The notes under the pieces: model-generated | The model's database searches: none | What the model was told of the DNA's origin: nothing | The model's input: the letters and a program-made list of their open reading frames with translations, nothing else | Program-made: the position numbers and the translations under genes | Assembly (NCBI GenBank): GCA_007127095.1 | Contig: SKZY01000098.1 | Coordinates: 1-32,872, forward strand | From: Planctomycetaceae bacterium | GTDB lineage: Bacteria; Planctomycetota; Planctomycetia; Pirellulales; Pirellulaceae | DNA: 32,872 nt | Direction of reading: 5' to 3' | Shown: positions 15,747 through 24,600 of the stretch, in pieces | Layout of the letters: every line of letters starts with the position of its first letter | Position numbering within the stretch: position 1 is the first letter of the stretch

Positions 15747-16463
15747 ATGGGGGCGTTCCCATTCGATGATCCCTTGTGTCCAGCTGGTGGAATTGCCCTG
15801 AATACGCCCGACTCATCCTCCCTGATCGACCCGACGTTCCTGTTTCGCTTCGAGGTGCCACTGCATCGGCGGAGCTGCGATTGGTCTTCGTCGGGCTTGG
15901 AGCTACCGCCGGATAGCCGTGTCGCTAGCTTTGCCGTGCTGTCCGGGCAAAGGCGTTTCGCCGAGGTCCGTATGGCCTGGGAAGCCGGCGGGATCGGTTT
16001 TGTCGTCGATGTCGCCGGAAAACGGTCGCAGCCCTGGTGTCGGTCGTCACGCCCCGAGGACAGCGACGGTTTTCACCTCTGGGTCGACTCGCGTTGCAGC
16101 CCAGGGATCCACCGGGCGACGCAGTATTGTCATCGATTCCTGTTCATGCCGTCCGGCGGTGGCAGCGACTTAAGCCGCCCGTTGGCGGGTATTTTGCCGA
16201 TCAACCGCGCCCGCCAAAATCCGAAGCCGCCCCCCGCTGGTTCGATCCGAGTGTTCAGTGATGTCGGGCCGGAGGGTTACCGTTTGTCGGGCCGGATCGC
16301 GGCGGCAGCGATTACCGGGTTCGACCCCTCGCAATTCTCCAAGATCGGACTCTTTTTCGCGGTGATCGACCGTGAACTCGGTTGGCAGACGCTCTGTCTT
16401 AGTCAGGCGTACCCGGTCGCCGAGGACCCGAGTCTGTGGGCGGAAGCCGTATTAGCCGAGTAA
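15747..16463 (+). CDS. CBM9-like/DOMON-type planctomycete protein
   Basis: The 238-residue protein resembles planctomycete-specific proteins of the CBM9/DOMON-like beta-sandwich type. Recognisable blocks are FHLWVDSRCSPGIHRATQYC, HRFLFMPSGGG, LPINRARQNPKP, and GYRLSGRIAAAAITGFDP followed by FFAVIDRELGWQT and YPVAEDPSLW. No signal peptide is visible, which argues against a secreted carbohydrate-binding protein and leaves a cytoplasmic role open. The ATG at 15747 is the only ATG in the frame near the start; the first 25 residues (MGAFPFDDPLCPAG) look less conserved and a later non-ATG start cannot be excluded. The function is unknown. Confidence 0.7.
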   Translation: MGAFPFDDPLCPAGGIALNTPDSSSLIDPTFLFRFEVPLHRRSCDWSSSGLELPPDSRVASFAVLSGQRRFAEVRMAWEAGGIGFVVDVAGKRSQPWCRSSRPEDSDGFHLWVDSRCSPGIHRATQYCHRFLFMPSGGGSDLSRPLAGILPINRARQNPKPPPAGSIRVFSDVGPEGYRLSGRIAAAAITGFDPSQFSKIGLFFAVIDRELGWQTLCLSQAYPVAEDPSLWAEAVLAE

Positions 16464-16524
16464 AAGTCGCCAAAATTCGTCGCCCTGCGACCGGCATCCA
16501 CCTAGCCGACCGTTTCCAAAAACC

Positions 16525-16530
16525 TAGACT
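16525..16530 (+). promoter_or_regulatory. Candidate -10 element for the korA-korB-cysK unit
   Basis: TAGACT lies just upstream of both possible korA starts (30 bases before the TTG, 135 before the GTG). No clear -35 is present. Confidence 0.22.
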
Positions 16531-16659
16531 ATTGACTCAATCGCTAGCGGCCGTTTGATCGATACAACCGTCAGAGACCGCCCTAACGGACGGGCGTTCC
16601 TCGTATCCGGGACACCCCGTGCCGTCGCTCGCCCCACCTTTCATACCCAGTCGAACACT

Positions 16660-18564
16660 GTGACCAAGATCCTTTCGGAATCCGGCAACGGCAAGAACAT
16701 TCACACGGTTTCAGGCATCACGGTCCGACTCTGTGGCGATTCGGGCGACGGGATGCAGCTGTTGGGGACGCAGTTGACGAATACCAGCGCCTTGGCTGGC
16801 AACGACGTCGCGACCTTTCCCGATTTTCCGGCCGAGATTCGAGCTCCTCGTGGGACCCGGGCCGGGGTCAGTGGGTTTCAAGTCCAATTCGCCAGCGAAG
16901 AGATTTTTACTCCCGGCGATTTGCTCGACGCCTTGGTGGTGATGAACCCGGCGGCGATGGTGACCAACCTCGGCGACCTCCGAAAGGGTGGGATATTGAT
17001 CGCCAACGAGGACGGTTTCAACGATAAAGAGTTCAAGCTGGCGAAGGTCGATTCGAACCCGCTCGAGGCCGACGTGATCGAGCAGTCGTATCGGCTGTTC
17101 AAGGTCCCGATGACGAAGTTGACTCGCGACGCGGTGTCGGAGTTGGGGCTGAGCAACAAGGAGTCCGAGCGGTGCAAGAACTTCTTCGCGATGGGCTTGG
17201 TGTATTGGCTGTTCGGCCGCTCGCTCGAACCGACGCTGCGATTCATCGATGACAAGTTCGGTAAAAAGCTGCCCGACGTGGCCCGTGCGAACGCGGCGGC
17301 GCTACAGGCCGGATGGTCTTACGGTGAAACGACCGAAGCGTTCGGGTTGAGCTACCAGGTCGAGGCCGCGCCGCTCTCCCCCGGGACCTATCGCAACATC
17401 ATGGGCAATCAGGCCCTCGCCTGGGGGTTGGTTGCGGCATCGTCGCTGTCGGGTAAGGAGCTGTTCTACAGCACCTACCCGATCACCCCGGCGAGTGACG
17501 TGTTGCACGAATTGACTCGCTACAAGAACTTCGGGGTCCGGACGTTCCAAGCCGAAGACGAGATCGCCGCCTGCGGTGCGGCGATCGGCGCCGCCTTCGG
17601 TGGCGGCATGGGAGTGACGGCCAGCAGTGGGCCTGGGATCGCACTCAAGGGCGAAGCGATGGGCTTGGGCGTGATGCTCGAATTGCCGATGATCGTGATC
17701 AATGTCCAGCGAGGTGGCCCCAGCACCGGTTTGCCAACGAAGACCGAACAGAGCGATTTGTTGCAGGCGATGTTTGGCCGCAACGGTGAGGCCCCGCTGC
17801 CGATTCTGGCGCCGCAGAGCCCCGGTGACTGCTTCGCCATCGCGATCGAAGCCTGGCGGATCGCGGTCGAATGCATGACGCCGGTGATGATTCTTTCGGA
17901 TGGCTACATTGCCAATGGCAGCGAGCCCTGGAAGATCCCCGACATGACTCAACACCCTCGAATCAATGTCGTCCATCCCGACGGCGCCGATCCCGAGGAA
18001 CCGTTCATGCCCTACGCTCGCGATGAAAACTTGGCCCGACCGTGGGCGATCCCAGGCACTCCGGGGTTGATGCACCGCGTCGGCGGGCTTGAAAAGGAGG
18101 ACCGCACCGGAAATATCAGCTACGACCCGGCCAATCACCAGCACATGGTCGATACGCGAGCCCGCAAGATCGACGAGATCGCCGACCGAATCCCGCCGCA
18201 AGAGGTGCTCGGACACGATTCGGGCGATATCCTGATCGTCAGTTGGGGTGGGACGTACGGCGCCTGCCACACCGCGGTAAGACGTTGTCAAAAAGCGGGC
18301 ATTTCGGTCAGCCACGCCCACCTGCGTTACCTCAATCCGCTGCCGTCGAACCTCGGCGATCTGTTGTCGGCCTTCAAGACGGTCGTCGTTCCCGAATTGA
18401 ACACCGGTCAATTGCGGATGCTGTTGCGAGCGAAGTACTTGGTCGATTGTGCCGGGTTCAACAAGGTTCAAGGCAAGCCGTTTTCAGTCCATGAGTTGAT
18501 CGACGAAATCAAAGCGCAGGCCGAAGCGTTGCAGAACGAAGCGGTCCACCACCGGGCCGGCTAA
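16660..18564 (+). CDS. korA: 2-oxoacid:ferredoxin oxidoreductase, alpha (fused gamma-alpha) subunit
   Basis: KorA-type subunit of the enzyme that oxidatively decarboxylates 2-oxoglutarate (or another 2-oxoacid) to the acyl-CoA while reducing ferredoxin. The N-terminal gamma-like domain opens with TVRLCGDSGDGMQLLGTQ and includes FPDFPAEIRAPRGTRAGVSG. The alpha part contains FYSTYPITPASDVLHEL, the FQAEDEIAACGAAIGAAFGG block, and GGPSTGLPTKTEQSDLLQAM, all diagnostic of this family. The C-terminal transketolase-C-like domain ends near LNTGQLRMLLRAKYLVDC. The track start is a TTG at 16555; I prefer the GTG at 16660 (MTKILSESGNG) because homologues start close to the first domain, but neither has a clear Shine-Dalgarno site. 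korB follows after 92 bases. Confidence 0.93.
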   Translation: MTKILSESGNGKNIHTVSGITVRLCGDSGDGMQLLGTQLTNTSALAGNDVATFPDFPAEIRAPRGTRAGVSGFQVQFASEEIFTPGDLLDALVVMNPAAMVTNLGDLRKGGILIANEDGFNDKEFKLAKVDSNPLEADVIEQSYRLFKVPMTKLTRDAVSELGLSNKESERCKNFFAMGLVYWLFGRSLEPTLRFIDDKFGKKLPDVARANAAALQAGWSYGETTEAFGLSYQVEAAPLSPGTYRNIMGNQALAWGLVAASSLSGKELFYSTYPITPASDVLHELTRYKNFGVRTFQAEDEIAACGAAIGAAFGGGMGVTASSGPGIALKGEAMGLGVMLELPMIVINVQRGGPSTGLPTKTEQSDLLQAMFGRNGEAPLPILAPQSPGDCFAIAIEAWRIAVECMTPVMILSDGYIANGSEPWKIPDMTQHPRINVVHPDGADPEEPFMPYARDENLARPWAIPGTPGLMHRVGGLEKEDRTGNISYDPANHQHMVDTRARKIDEIADRIPPQEVLGHDSGDILIVSWGGTYGACHTAVRRCQKAGISVSHAHLRYLNPLPSNLGDLLSAFKTVVVPELNTGQLRMLLRAKYLVDCAGFNKVQGKPFSVHELIDEIKAQAEALQNEAVHHRAG

Positions 18565-18656
18565 TCGCCGCCGCCAATCGTAGCGGGTCGTGTGCGCCGC
18601 CAGTGCCGCGACCACCGCTTCGCCAGCCCCATCCCATTCATCAGGTCCGATATCCC

Positions 18657-19667
18657 ATGACCCTGCCCGTGCTCAAAGCTGCCGATTTTGCCAGCACCCA
18701 AGAAGTCCGTTGGTGCCCCGGTTGCGGCGACTACTCGATCCTCGCCCAGATGAAAAAGGTGCTGCCCGAATTGGGTGTCCCGCGCGAAAAAATCGTTTTC
18801 ATCAGTGGGATCGGTTGCAGCAGTCGTTTCCCCTACTACATGAATACCTACGGGATGCACAGCATTCACGGTCGTGCCCCGACGTTCGCCACCGGACTGA
18901 AGTCGACCCGTCCCGACCTGATGGTGTGGGTGATCACCGGTGACGGCGATGCGCTATCGATCGGCGGGAACCACTTCATCCACATGCTGCGGCGGAACCT
19001 CGACATCAACGTCGTGTTGTTCAACAACCGCATCTATGGGCTGACCAAGGGCCAGTACAGCCCGACCAGTTCCGAGGGGCAGATCACCAAGAGTACTCCG
19101 ATGGGGGCGATCGATCACCCGCTGAGCCCATTGAGCGTTGCCTTGGGCGCCGAGGCAACCTTCGTCGCCCGCAGCATCGACGCCTACGTAACCCACCTTG
19201 GCGAGACGTTACGGCGAGCCGCCGAGCACAAGGGCACCTCGTTGGTCGAGGTCTATCAGAACTGCAACGTGTTCAATGACGGGGCGATGGCCTATGCTCA
19301 AGAAAAGAGCCAGCGGGCCGACAATGTGATCGAGCTGGAACACGGTAAGCCGCTGATCTTTGGCAAAGATCGTGACAAAGGTATCCGGTTGGTCGGCAGC
19401 CATCTGGAAGTCGTTTCGCTAGCCGATACCGCGATCGACGATTTGCTGATCCATGACGAACGGGCCGCCAACCCGTCGATTCAGATGATGTTGGCCCGGA
19501 TGCGTTACCCCGAGATGCCCGAACCGATCGGCGTGTTGCGGGCCGTCGCTGGCGTGCCAACCTACGACGACCAAATCAATCACCAGGTCGAATTGGCCAA
19601 GGCCAAGCACGGGATCGGCGATCTTCAGGCACTGGTCAGCGGCGGCGATACCTGGGTTGTCAAGTAA
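18657..19667 (+). CDS. korB: 2-oxoacid:ferredoxin oxidoreductase, beta subunit
   Basis: The 336-residue subunit carries thiamine diphosphate and an iron-sulfur cluster. CPGCGD at residues 20-25, Cys54 in GIGCSSRFPYY and the later Cys in VEVYQNCNVFND match the four cluster ligands known in this family. The TPP-binding motif is GDGDALSIGGNHFIH (95-109) followed by NNRIYGLTKGQ (123-133). The track starts at a GTG (18603); the ATG at 18657 gives the typical start shortly before the CPGC motif and has AGG upstream. Together with KorA it forms a heterodimer that can replace the 2-oxoglutarate dehydrogenase complex in the TCA cycle. The ferredoxin partner is not encoded here. cysK follows after 48 bases, so a korA-korB-cysK operon is likely. 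Confidence 0.94.
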   Translation: MTLPVLKAADFASTQEVRWCPGCGDYSILAQMKKVLPELGVPREKIVFISGIGCSSRFPYYMNTYGMHSIHGRAPTFATGLKSTRPDLMVWVITGDGDALSIGGNHFIHMLRRNLDINVVLFNNRIYGLTKGQYSPTSSEGQITKSTPMGAIDHPLSPLSVALGAEATFVARSIDAYVTHLGETLRRAAEHKGTSLVEVYQNCNVFNDGAMAYAQEKSQRADNVIELEHGKPLIFGKDRDKGIRLVGSHLEVVSLADTAIDDLLIHDERAANPSIQMMLARMRYPEMPEPIGVLRAVAGVPTYDDQINHQVELAKAKHGIGDLQALVSGGDTWVVK

Positions 19668-19715
19668 TCACGACGATAGAGCGGAATCTCTTTTCCCATT
19701 TCAAGGAACGAAACC

Positions 19716-20657
19716 ATGCCTCGCGGAAAGACTTACGACAATTCAGCGGTTTGCATCGGCGACACCCCGATGATTCGCATCAACCGGCTGATCCCTGACG
19801 GAACCGCGACGGTATTCGCCAAGTGTGAGTTCTTTCAGCCGCTGAACAGCGTCAAGGATCGGATCGGGGCGGCGATGATCACGGCCGGCGAAAAGTCGGG
19901 CAAGATTAACTCCGGCACACACATCATCGAACCGACCAGCGGCAACACCGGGATCGCGTTGGCGTTCGTCTGCGCAGCCAAGGGTTACAAGTTGACCTTG
20001 ACGATGCCCGAATCGATGTCGGTCGAGCGGCGAGCGTTGTTGCGAGCGATGGGGGCCCACTTGGTGTTGACGCCGGCCGGTGAGGGAATGAAGGGGGCGA
20101 TCGCCAAGGCGACCGAGATGGTCGCCGAATCGTCCGAGGCCTACATGCCACAGCAGTTCGAAAACCCCGCCAACCCAGCGATCCACGAAGCGACGACCGG
20201 TCCCGAAATCTGGGAGGACAGCGGTCACGATATCGATGTCCTGGTCGCGGGCGTTGGGACCGGTGGCACGATCACCGGGGCCACCCGCTTCCTGAAACGA
20301 CAAAACCCCAACTTCAAGGCGATCGCCGTCGAGCCAAAGCACTCACCGGTGATCAGCGGAGGGTCGCCTGGCAAACACCGCATTCAGGGGATCGGCGCCG
20401 GCTTCATTCCCAAAAATCTCGATACTTCGTTGATCGATGACGTGATTCAAGTCGACGACGAAGACGCCTTCGAATGGGGGCGGAAACTGGCGAGGGACGA
20501 AGGGATTGTCGCCGGGATCAGCAGCGGGGCGAACATGTGGGCCGCCGCTCAAATCGCTGCCCGTCCCGAGTTCCAAGGTAAACGGATCGTCACGATCATG
20601 TGCAGCCTCGGCGAACGTTACCTCAGTACACCTTTGTTCGGCGACCTCGGGATGTGA
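19716..20657 (+). CDS. cysK: Cysteine synthase A (O-acetylserine sulfhydrylase)
   Basis: The 313-residue protein is a fold-type II PLP enzyme that converts O-acetylserine and sulfide to cysteine in the cytoplasm. The PLP lysine is Lys47 in NSVKDRIG. The substrate loop TSGNTG is at 74-79, and GVGTGGTITGATRFLK is the phosphate-binding loop. VAGISSGANMWAA and SLGERYLSTPLF near the C-terminus are typical of CysK. Length is normal for the family. The start is supported by AAGGA 8 bases before the ATG. It lies 48 bases after korB on the same strand. Iron-sulfur cluster assembly uses cysteine as the sulfur donor, so co-expression with the cluster-containing KorB makes sense, but that link is inference. 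No cysE is present in the window. Confidence 0.95.
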   Translation: MPRGKTYDNSAVCIGDTPMIRINRLIPDGTATVFAKCEFFQPLNSVKDRIGAAMITAGEKSGKINSGTHIIEPTSGNTGIALAFVCAAKGYKLTLTMPESMSVERRALLRAMGAHLVLTPAGEGMKGAIAKATEMVAESSEAYMPQQFENPANPAIHEATTGPEIWEDSGHDIDVLVAGVGTGGTITGATRFLKRQNPNFKAIAVEPKHSPVISGGSPGKHRIQGIGAGFIPKNLDTSLIDDVIQVDDEDAFEWGRKLARDEGIVAGISSGANMWAAAQIAARPEFQGKRIVTIMCSLGERYLSTPLFGDLGM

Positions 20658-20659
20658 TG

Positions 20660-20686
20660 TTGTTCGCCTCGCGGGGCGACTATACT
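20660..20686 (+). promoter_or_regulatory. Candidate promoter for the UVR-motif gene
   Basis: TTGTTC and TATACT are separated by 15 bases, directly after the cysK stop and about 81 bases before the ATG. The -10 is good and the spacer is short. Confidence 0.35.
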
Positions 20687-20767
20687 GCGGAATCGTCCCG
20701 GACGGCTCTTCAGAGTCGGCGTGGTCGTCCGTTTCGTTACTCATTGCCACCACCGGTCGACGGATTC

Positions 20768-21502
20768 ATGAAGCGAGCCCAGCATTTGGACCAACTGCTG
20801 TCCCAATGGGCCTTTGACCCCAATACACTCACCGCTCGGCTGATCAAGGGCCGCGATGGGCGGGATGTGCTGCAGATGCGCGTCGACATGGGGATCCTAC
20901 AGATGGAGACGACGGGTCGCCCCGATGGCGGCCAACCGCATCAGAGTGAAACGTTCCTCGATTATCTGCAGGGGCTGCTGCTCGAGGACCCGAACCATAA
21001 GCTCGGCGAGAGCGATTGCGGCGAGGTCGATCGTGAGTTCATGCAGTTCTACCACCGCCGGATCTGCTGGTTGCGACTCCAGTACTACCACCGCGCGGTG
21101 ATGGATGCCGACCACACGCTGCGGTTGATGGATGTCAGCGAGCGGATGAGCCCCGACGAAGATTGGACGAACACGCACGAGCAATATCGGCCGTTCGTCC
21201 TCTTCCACCGAACCCAGGCCGAGGCCTTGGCAGAACTGGAGGATAACGGTGCCGAGGAGGCGGTTCAGGCAATCAATTCGGGACTCGACGCGATCAAGAC
21301 CTTTTTCGTCAAGCATGGCGCCGAAGAGCACTTTGACGAAGACGAACTCGTCACCCGACTGATCGACCTACGGGAATCACTTCGCAACGAGTACTCGGTC
21401 GGCCGGACTTTAAAAGAACGGCTCGCCGAAGCGGTTGAACAAGAGCATTACGAGCTGGCGGCGAAACTACGCGACGAACTCTCCCGTCGCGAGTCTCACT
21501 GA
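20768..21502 (+). CDS. UvrB/UvrC (UVR) motif-containing protein
   Basis: The 244-residue protein ends with a UVR motif, LKERLAEAVEQEHYELAAKLRDEL (about residues 217-240), the small helical hairpin used for UvrB-UvrC contact and also found in McsA and other proteins. The N-terminal part (MKRAQHLDQLLSQWAFDP, then a short beta-rich segment around VLQMRVDMGILQMETTGR) and the acidic helical middle are not familiar to me; similar planctomycete proteins are annotated only by the UVR motif. The track begins at 20600, inside cysK; I chose the ATG at 20768 because the extra 56 residues overlap cysK and look non-coding. No nuclease motif is present, so it is not UvrC. It may be a regulatory or adaptor protein. 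Confidence 0.8.
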   Translation: MKRAQHLDQLLSQWAFDPNTLTARLIKGRDGRDVLQMRVDMGILQMETTGRPDGGQPHQSETFLDYLQGLLLEDPNHKLGESDCGEVDREFMQFYHRRICWLRLQYYHRAVMDADHTLRLMDVSERMSPDEDWTNTHEQYRPFVLFHRTQAEALAELEDNGAEEAVQAINSGLDAIKTFFVKHGAEEHFDEDELVTRLIDLRESLRNEYSVGRTLKERLAEAVEQEHYELAAKLRDELSRRESH

Positions 21503-21532
21503 TCCGCCCACTTTACGGCCGACGGCGACTCA

Positions 21533-21550
21533 CTACAGGCGTTCCTGTGG
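21533..21550 (+). terminator. Possible weak terminator after the UVR-motif gene
   Basis: CTACAGG pairs with CCTGTGG (7 bp with one T-G pair) around a CGTT loop, followed by TTAGGATT. The T-tract is poor. Confidence 0.3.
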
Positions 21551-21615
21551 TTAGGATTGGGCGGTTAAGATGCGTCATTCCCCGACGCCGCCTCCCACCC
21601 AGGATCTCGTGCTCG

Positions 21616-24600
21616 ATGACTGCTTTTCGCGTTCGGCTCTCTACCCCCGCGTTGATCGGGATCGTCTCGTGCTTCCTTCTCCACACGATGCCGCTCGGCA
21701 GGTCGCCCGCATCCGGGCAAGAAACGGCGGCGGATGCCAACCCCACGACCGATCGTTGGCATCTCAGTCAATCGTTTTGGGATTCGCCGATCGTCCACGG
21801 CGAAAGCGTCTTGTTCGTCCGTGAATCGGAGAATAGCCACCCGACGGCTGGACTGTTGCTGACGCCCGACCGCGTGATTCATGTCCGTCGCGCCGACCGC
21901 TCGATCGACTTCGAAGAGGGACGTGATTTTGTCGTCGATCGGGAGCAGAGACGCCTCGTCCTGACCGCTGAATCACGAATCCCGTCGCTCGCAGCCGACG
22001 AACTTTTTCCTGCGGTCGGCGAGGCACGGGCGATCAATCATCGGACTGACGATCCCAGCCGGGGTGTGCTGTTCGACAATCAGCATTGGTTCCACGACCA
22101 ACAGGTAGAGGTGACCTATCAAAGCGACGAACGTTGGACCGGCTACCGCCCTGAAATCGCTACGCATTCGCTCAGCAAGACGCTGGCGAAACTGCGTGCC
22201 GGCGAACCGGTCAGGATCGCGGTCACCGGCGATAGCATCACGTTTGGGCTGAACGCTTCTCAGTCGACCGGTGTCGCTCCCGAAATGCCGATCTATCCCG
22301 AGTTAGTCGCCGAGCATCTGCGAATCCGTTACGCCAGCGAAATTCATCTCGTCAACAACGCGGTCGGCGGCTGGCGACTCGAACAAGGGCTACAACAACT
22401 CGATCCATTACTCGAATCGAAACCCGACCTGATGATCATCGCCTTCGGGATGAATCATTTCGGCAGTCGGGACGTCGAGCGGTTCCGGCGATTGCAAACC
22501 GAAATGCTGCAGCGGATCACTGCAGCCGATTCGGATATCGAGATCATTTTGGTGTCGTCGATGCACGGTAACCCCGAATGGGTCCACACGCCGGCCGACC
22601 AATTCGAGCCTCATCGCGACGTGTTGGCATCGCTGACCGGCGACCAGATCGCCTTGGCCGATCTGACGACAATGTGGGGCCAGATGCTGGAACGCAAACG
22701 GGTCGTCGATCTGACCGGGAACGGGGTCAACCATCCCAACGATTTCGGTCACCGGGTCTATGCCTCGACGATCCTCGGTTTGTTGACCGAACCGTTCAAC
22801 ACCGAAAAGTCGACAGACAATCCGATGTCGGCGGCGGAAACGGTTCGCACCGCCAAGCTACCCCCCGGTTTTGAACTGTCGGTCTTCGCCGAGGAACCGG
22901 ATGTTCAAAACCCGATCGCGATCACGCTGGACGAACGCGGCCGGTTGTGGGTCGCCGAAAATTACACTTGGGCGGGAGCATCACTCGGACAATTCCGTAC
23001 CGACCTGAACGACCGGATCGTGATTCTGTCCGATACCGATGGCGACGGCACCCACGACCAACGGACCGTTTTTTGGGACGGTGCCAAGAAGTTGACCAGT
23101 GTGGAAGTCGGCTTCGGCGGTGTTTGGGCCTTAACACCACCTCAATTGCTGTTCATCCCCGACGCCGACCGCGACGACGTTCCCGATGGCCCACCGATCG
23201 TCGTCCTCGACGGATTCGACGACCACGATGTCAGCCACAACGTCGCCAACGGCCTGCGTTGGGGACCTGACGGTTGGCTCTACGGAAGACACGGGATCAT
23301 GGCCACCAGCGGCATCGGTAAGCCGGGTGACGCCCAATCACAGCGGATCCAGATCAACACCGGCGTTTGGCGATATCACCCGACGCGGCAGGTCGTCGAA
23401 GAGGTCATGCACGGAATGACCAATTCGTGGGGCTTCGACTACGACCGGCACGGCGAAATGTTCTGCATCAATACCGTGATCGGCCACCTCTGGCACGCCG
23501 TCCCAGGCGCCCGAACCGAACGGATGTACGGAGTCGATCGCAACCCGCATGCCTACCAACTGATCCCCCAAGTCGCTGACCACGTACATTGGGATACCGG
23601 CGAAAAGTGGAACGATATCCATAAAGGGATCAGCGATACGACACTGGCGGCCGGCGGCGGGCACGCCCACATCGGGTTGATGATCTACCAAGGCGACAAT
23701 TGGCCGCAGCGGTACCACAACCAACTCTTCACGCTCAACATGCATGGGCAACGGATCAATTGCGACCGGTTGGAGCGTCAAGATTCGCATTTCGTTGCCA
23801 AACACGAACCCGACCTCGCCTTTTTCGCCGACCCGTTCTTCCGTGGCATGGACATGGTGATCGGTCCCGACGGCGGCGTCCTGATCGCCGATTGGAGCGA
23901 CACCGGCGAATGTCACGATCACGACGGCGTTCATCGTTCGAGTGGTCGGATTTACAAGCTGACCTATGGCCAGCCCGATCCGGTCGCCGAGGTCGATCTG
24001 GCCGCCGCGAGCGATACTCAACTGCTAGACGCACTCGCCGCCCCCAATGTCTGGTGGCCCCGCCAAGCCCTCCGCATTTTGCAACAGCGCGCTGCCGCTG
24101 CGGCCGGTGGATCGCCGATCGCCGAAGTCACAACCGACTCGACTGCTGCGGCTGACAAAACCGTGCCGACGGCCGACCTGCGGCGGTTGTTGCGTATCCG
24201 TCTGGACGGTGCCGACGACACCGCTACGCGGCTGCGAGCCGCCTGGGCGCTGAACTTGCTCGGCGATCTCGATCCCGCTACGTTGCTCGCTTCACCCGAT
24301 GAACCGCTGCGGGTCTGGGGCGTCCGACTGTTGGCCGATGCCTTAACGCCTCCAAACCGAGTCGCGGCTGCCGCCATCGCCGGTCGGTTCACCGAACTGG
24401 CGAGCGACGATCCGAGTGGATTGGTGGCGCTCTACGTCGCCTCAGCAATGCAGCGGCTGCCCCACGAGCTGCGTTGGCCGATCGCCACTGCCTTGGCCGG
24501 ACGCGACGAATTAGCGGACGACCAGACCTTTGCGATCATGGTCTGGTTGGGCATCGAACCCGCGATCCCCCACGACCCGACCGCAGCTACCCGGCTGGCG

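Noticed and set aside
16479-16491. GTCGC-CCT-GCGAC hairpin after the CBM9-like gene as a terminator
   Set aside because: The stem is only 5 bp and no T-run follows.
17302-18471. 389-residue minus-strand ORF inside korA
   Set aside because: It is a shadow of the GC-rich korA frame. The sense strand carries diagnostic KorA motifs and the antisense product has none.
23338-24021. 227-residue minus-strand ORF inside the SGNH/PVC dehydrogenase gene
   Set aside because: It is a shadow ORF opposite a conserved propeller domain.
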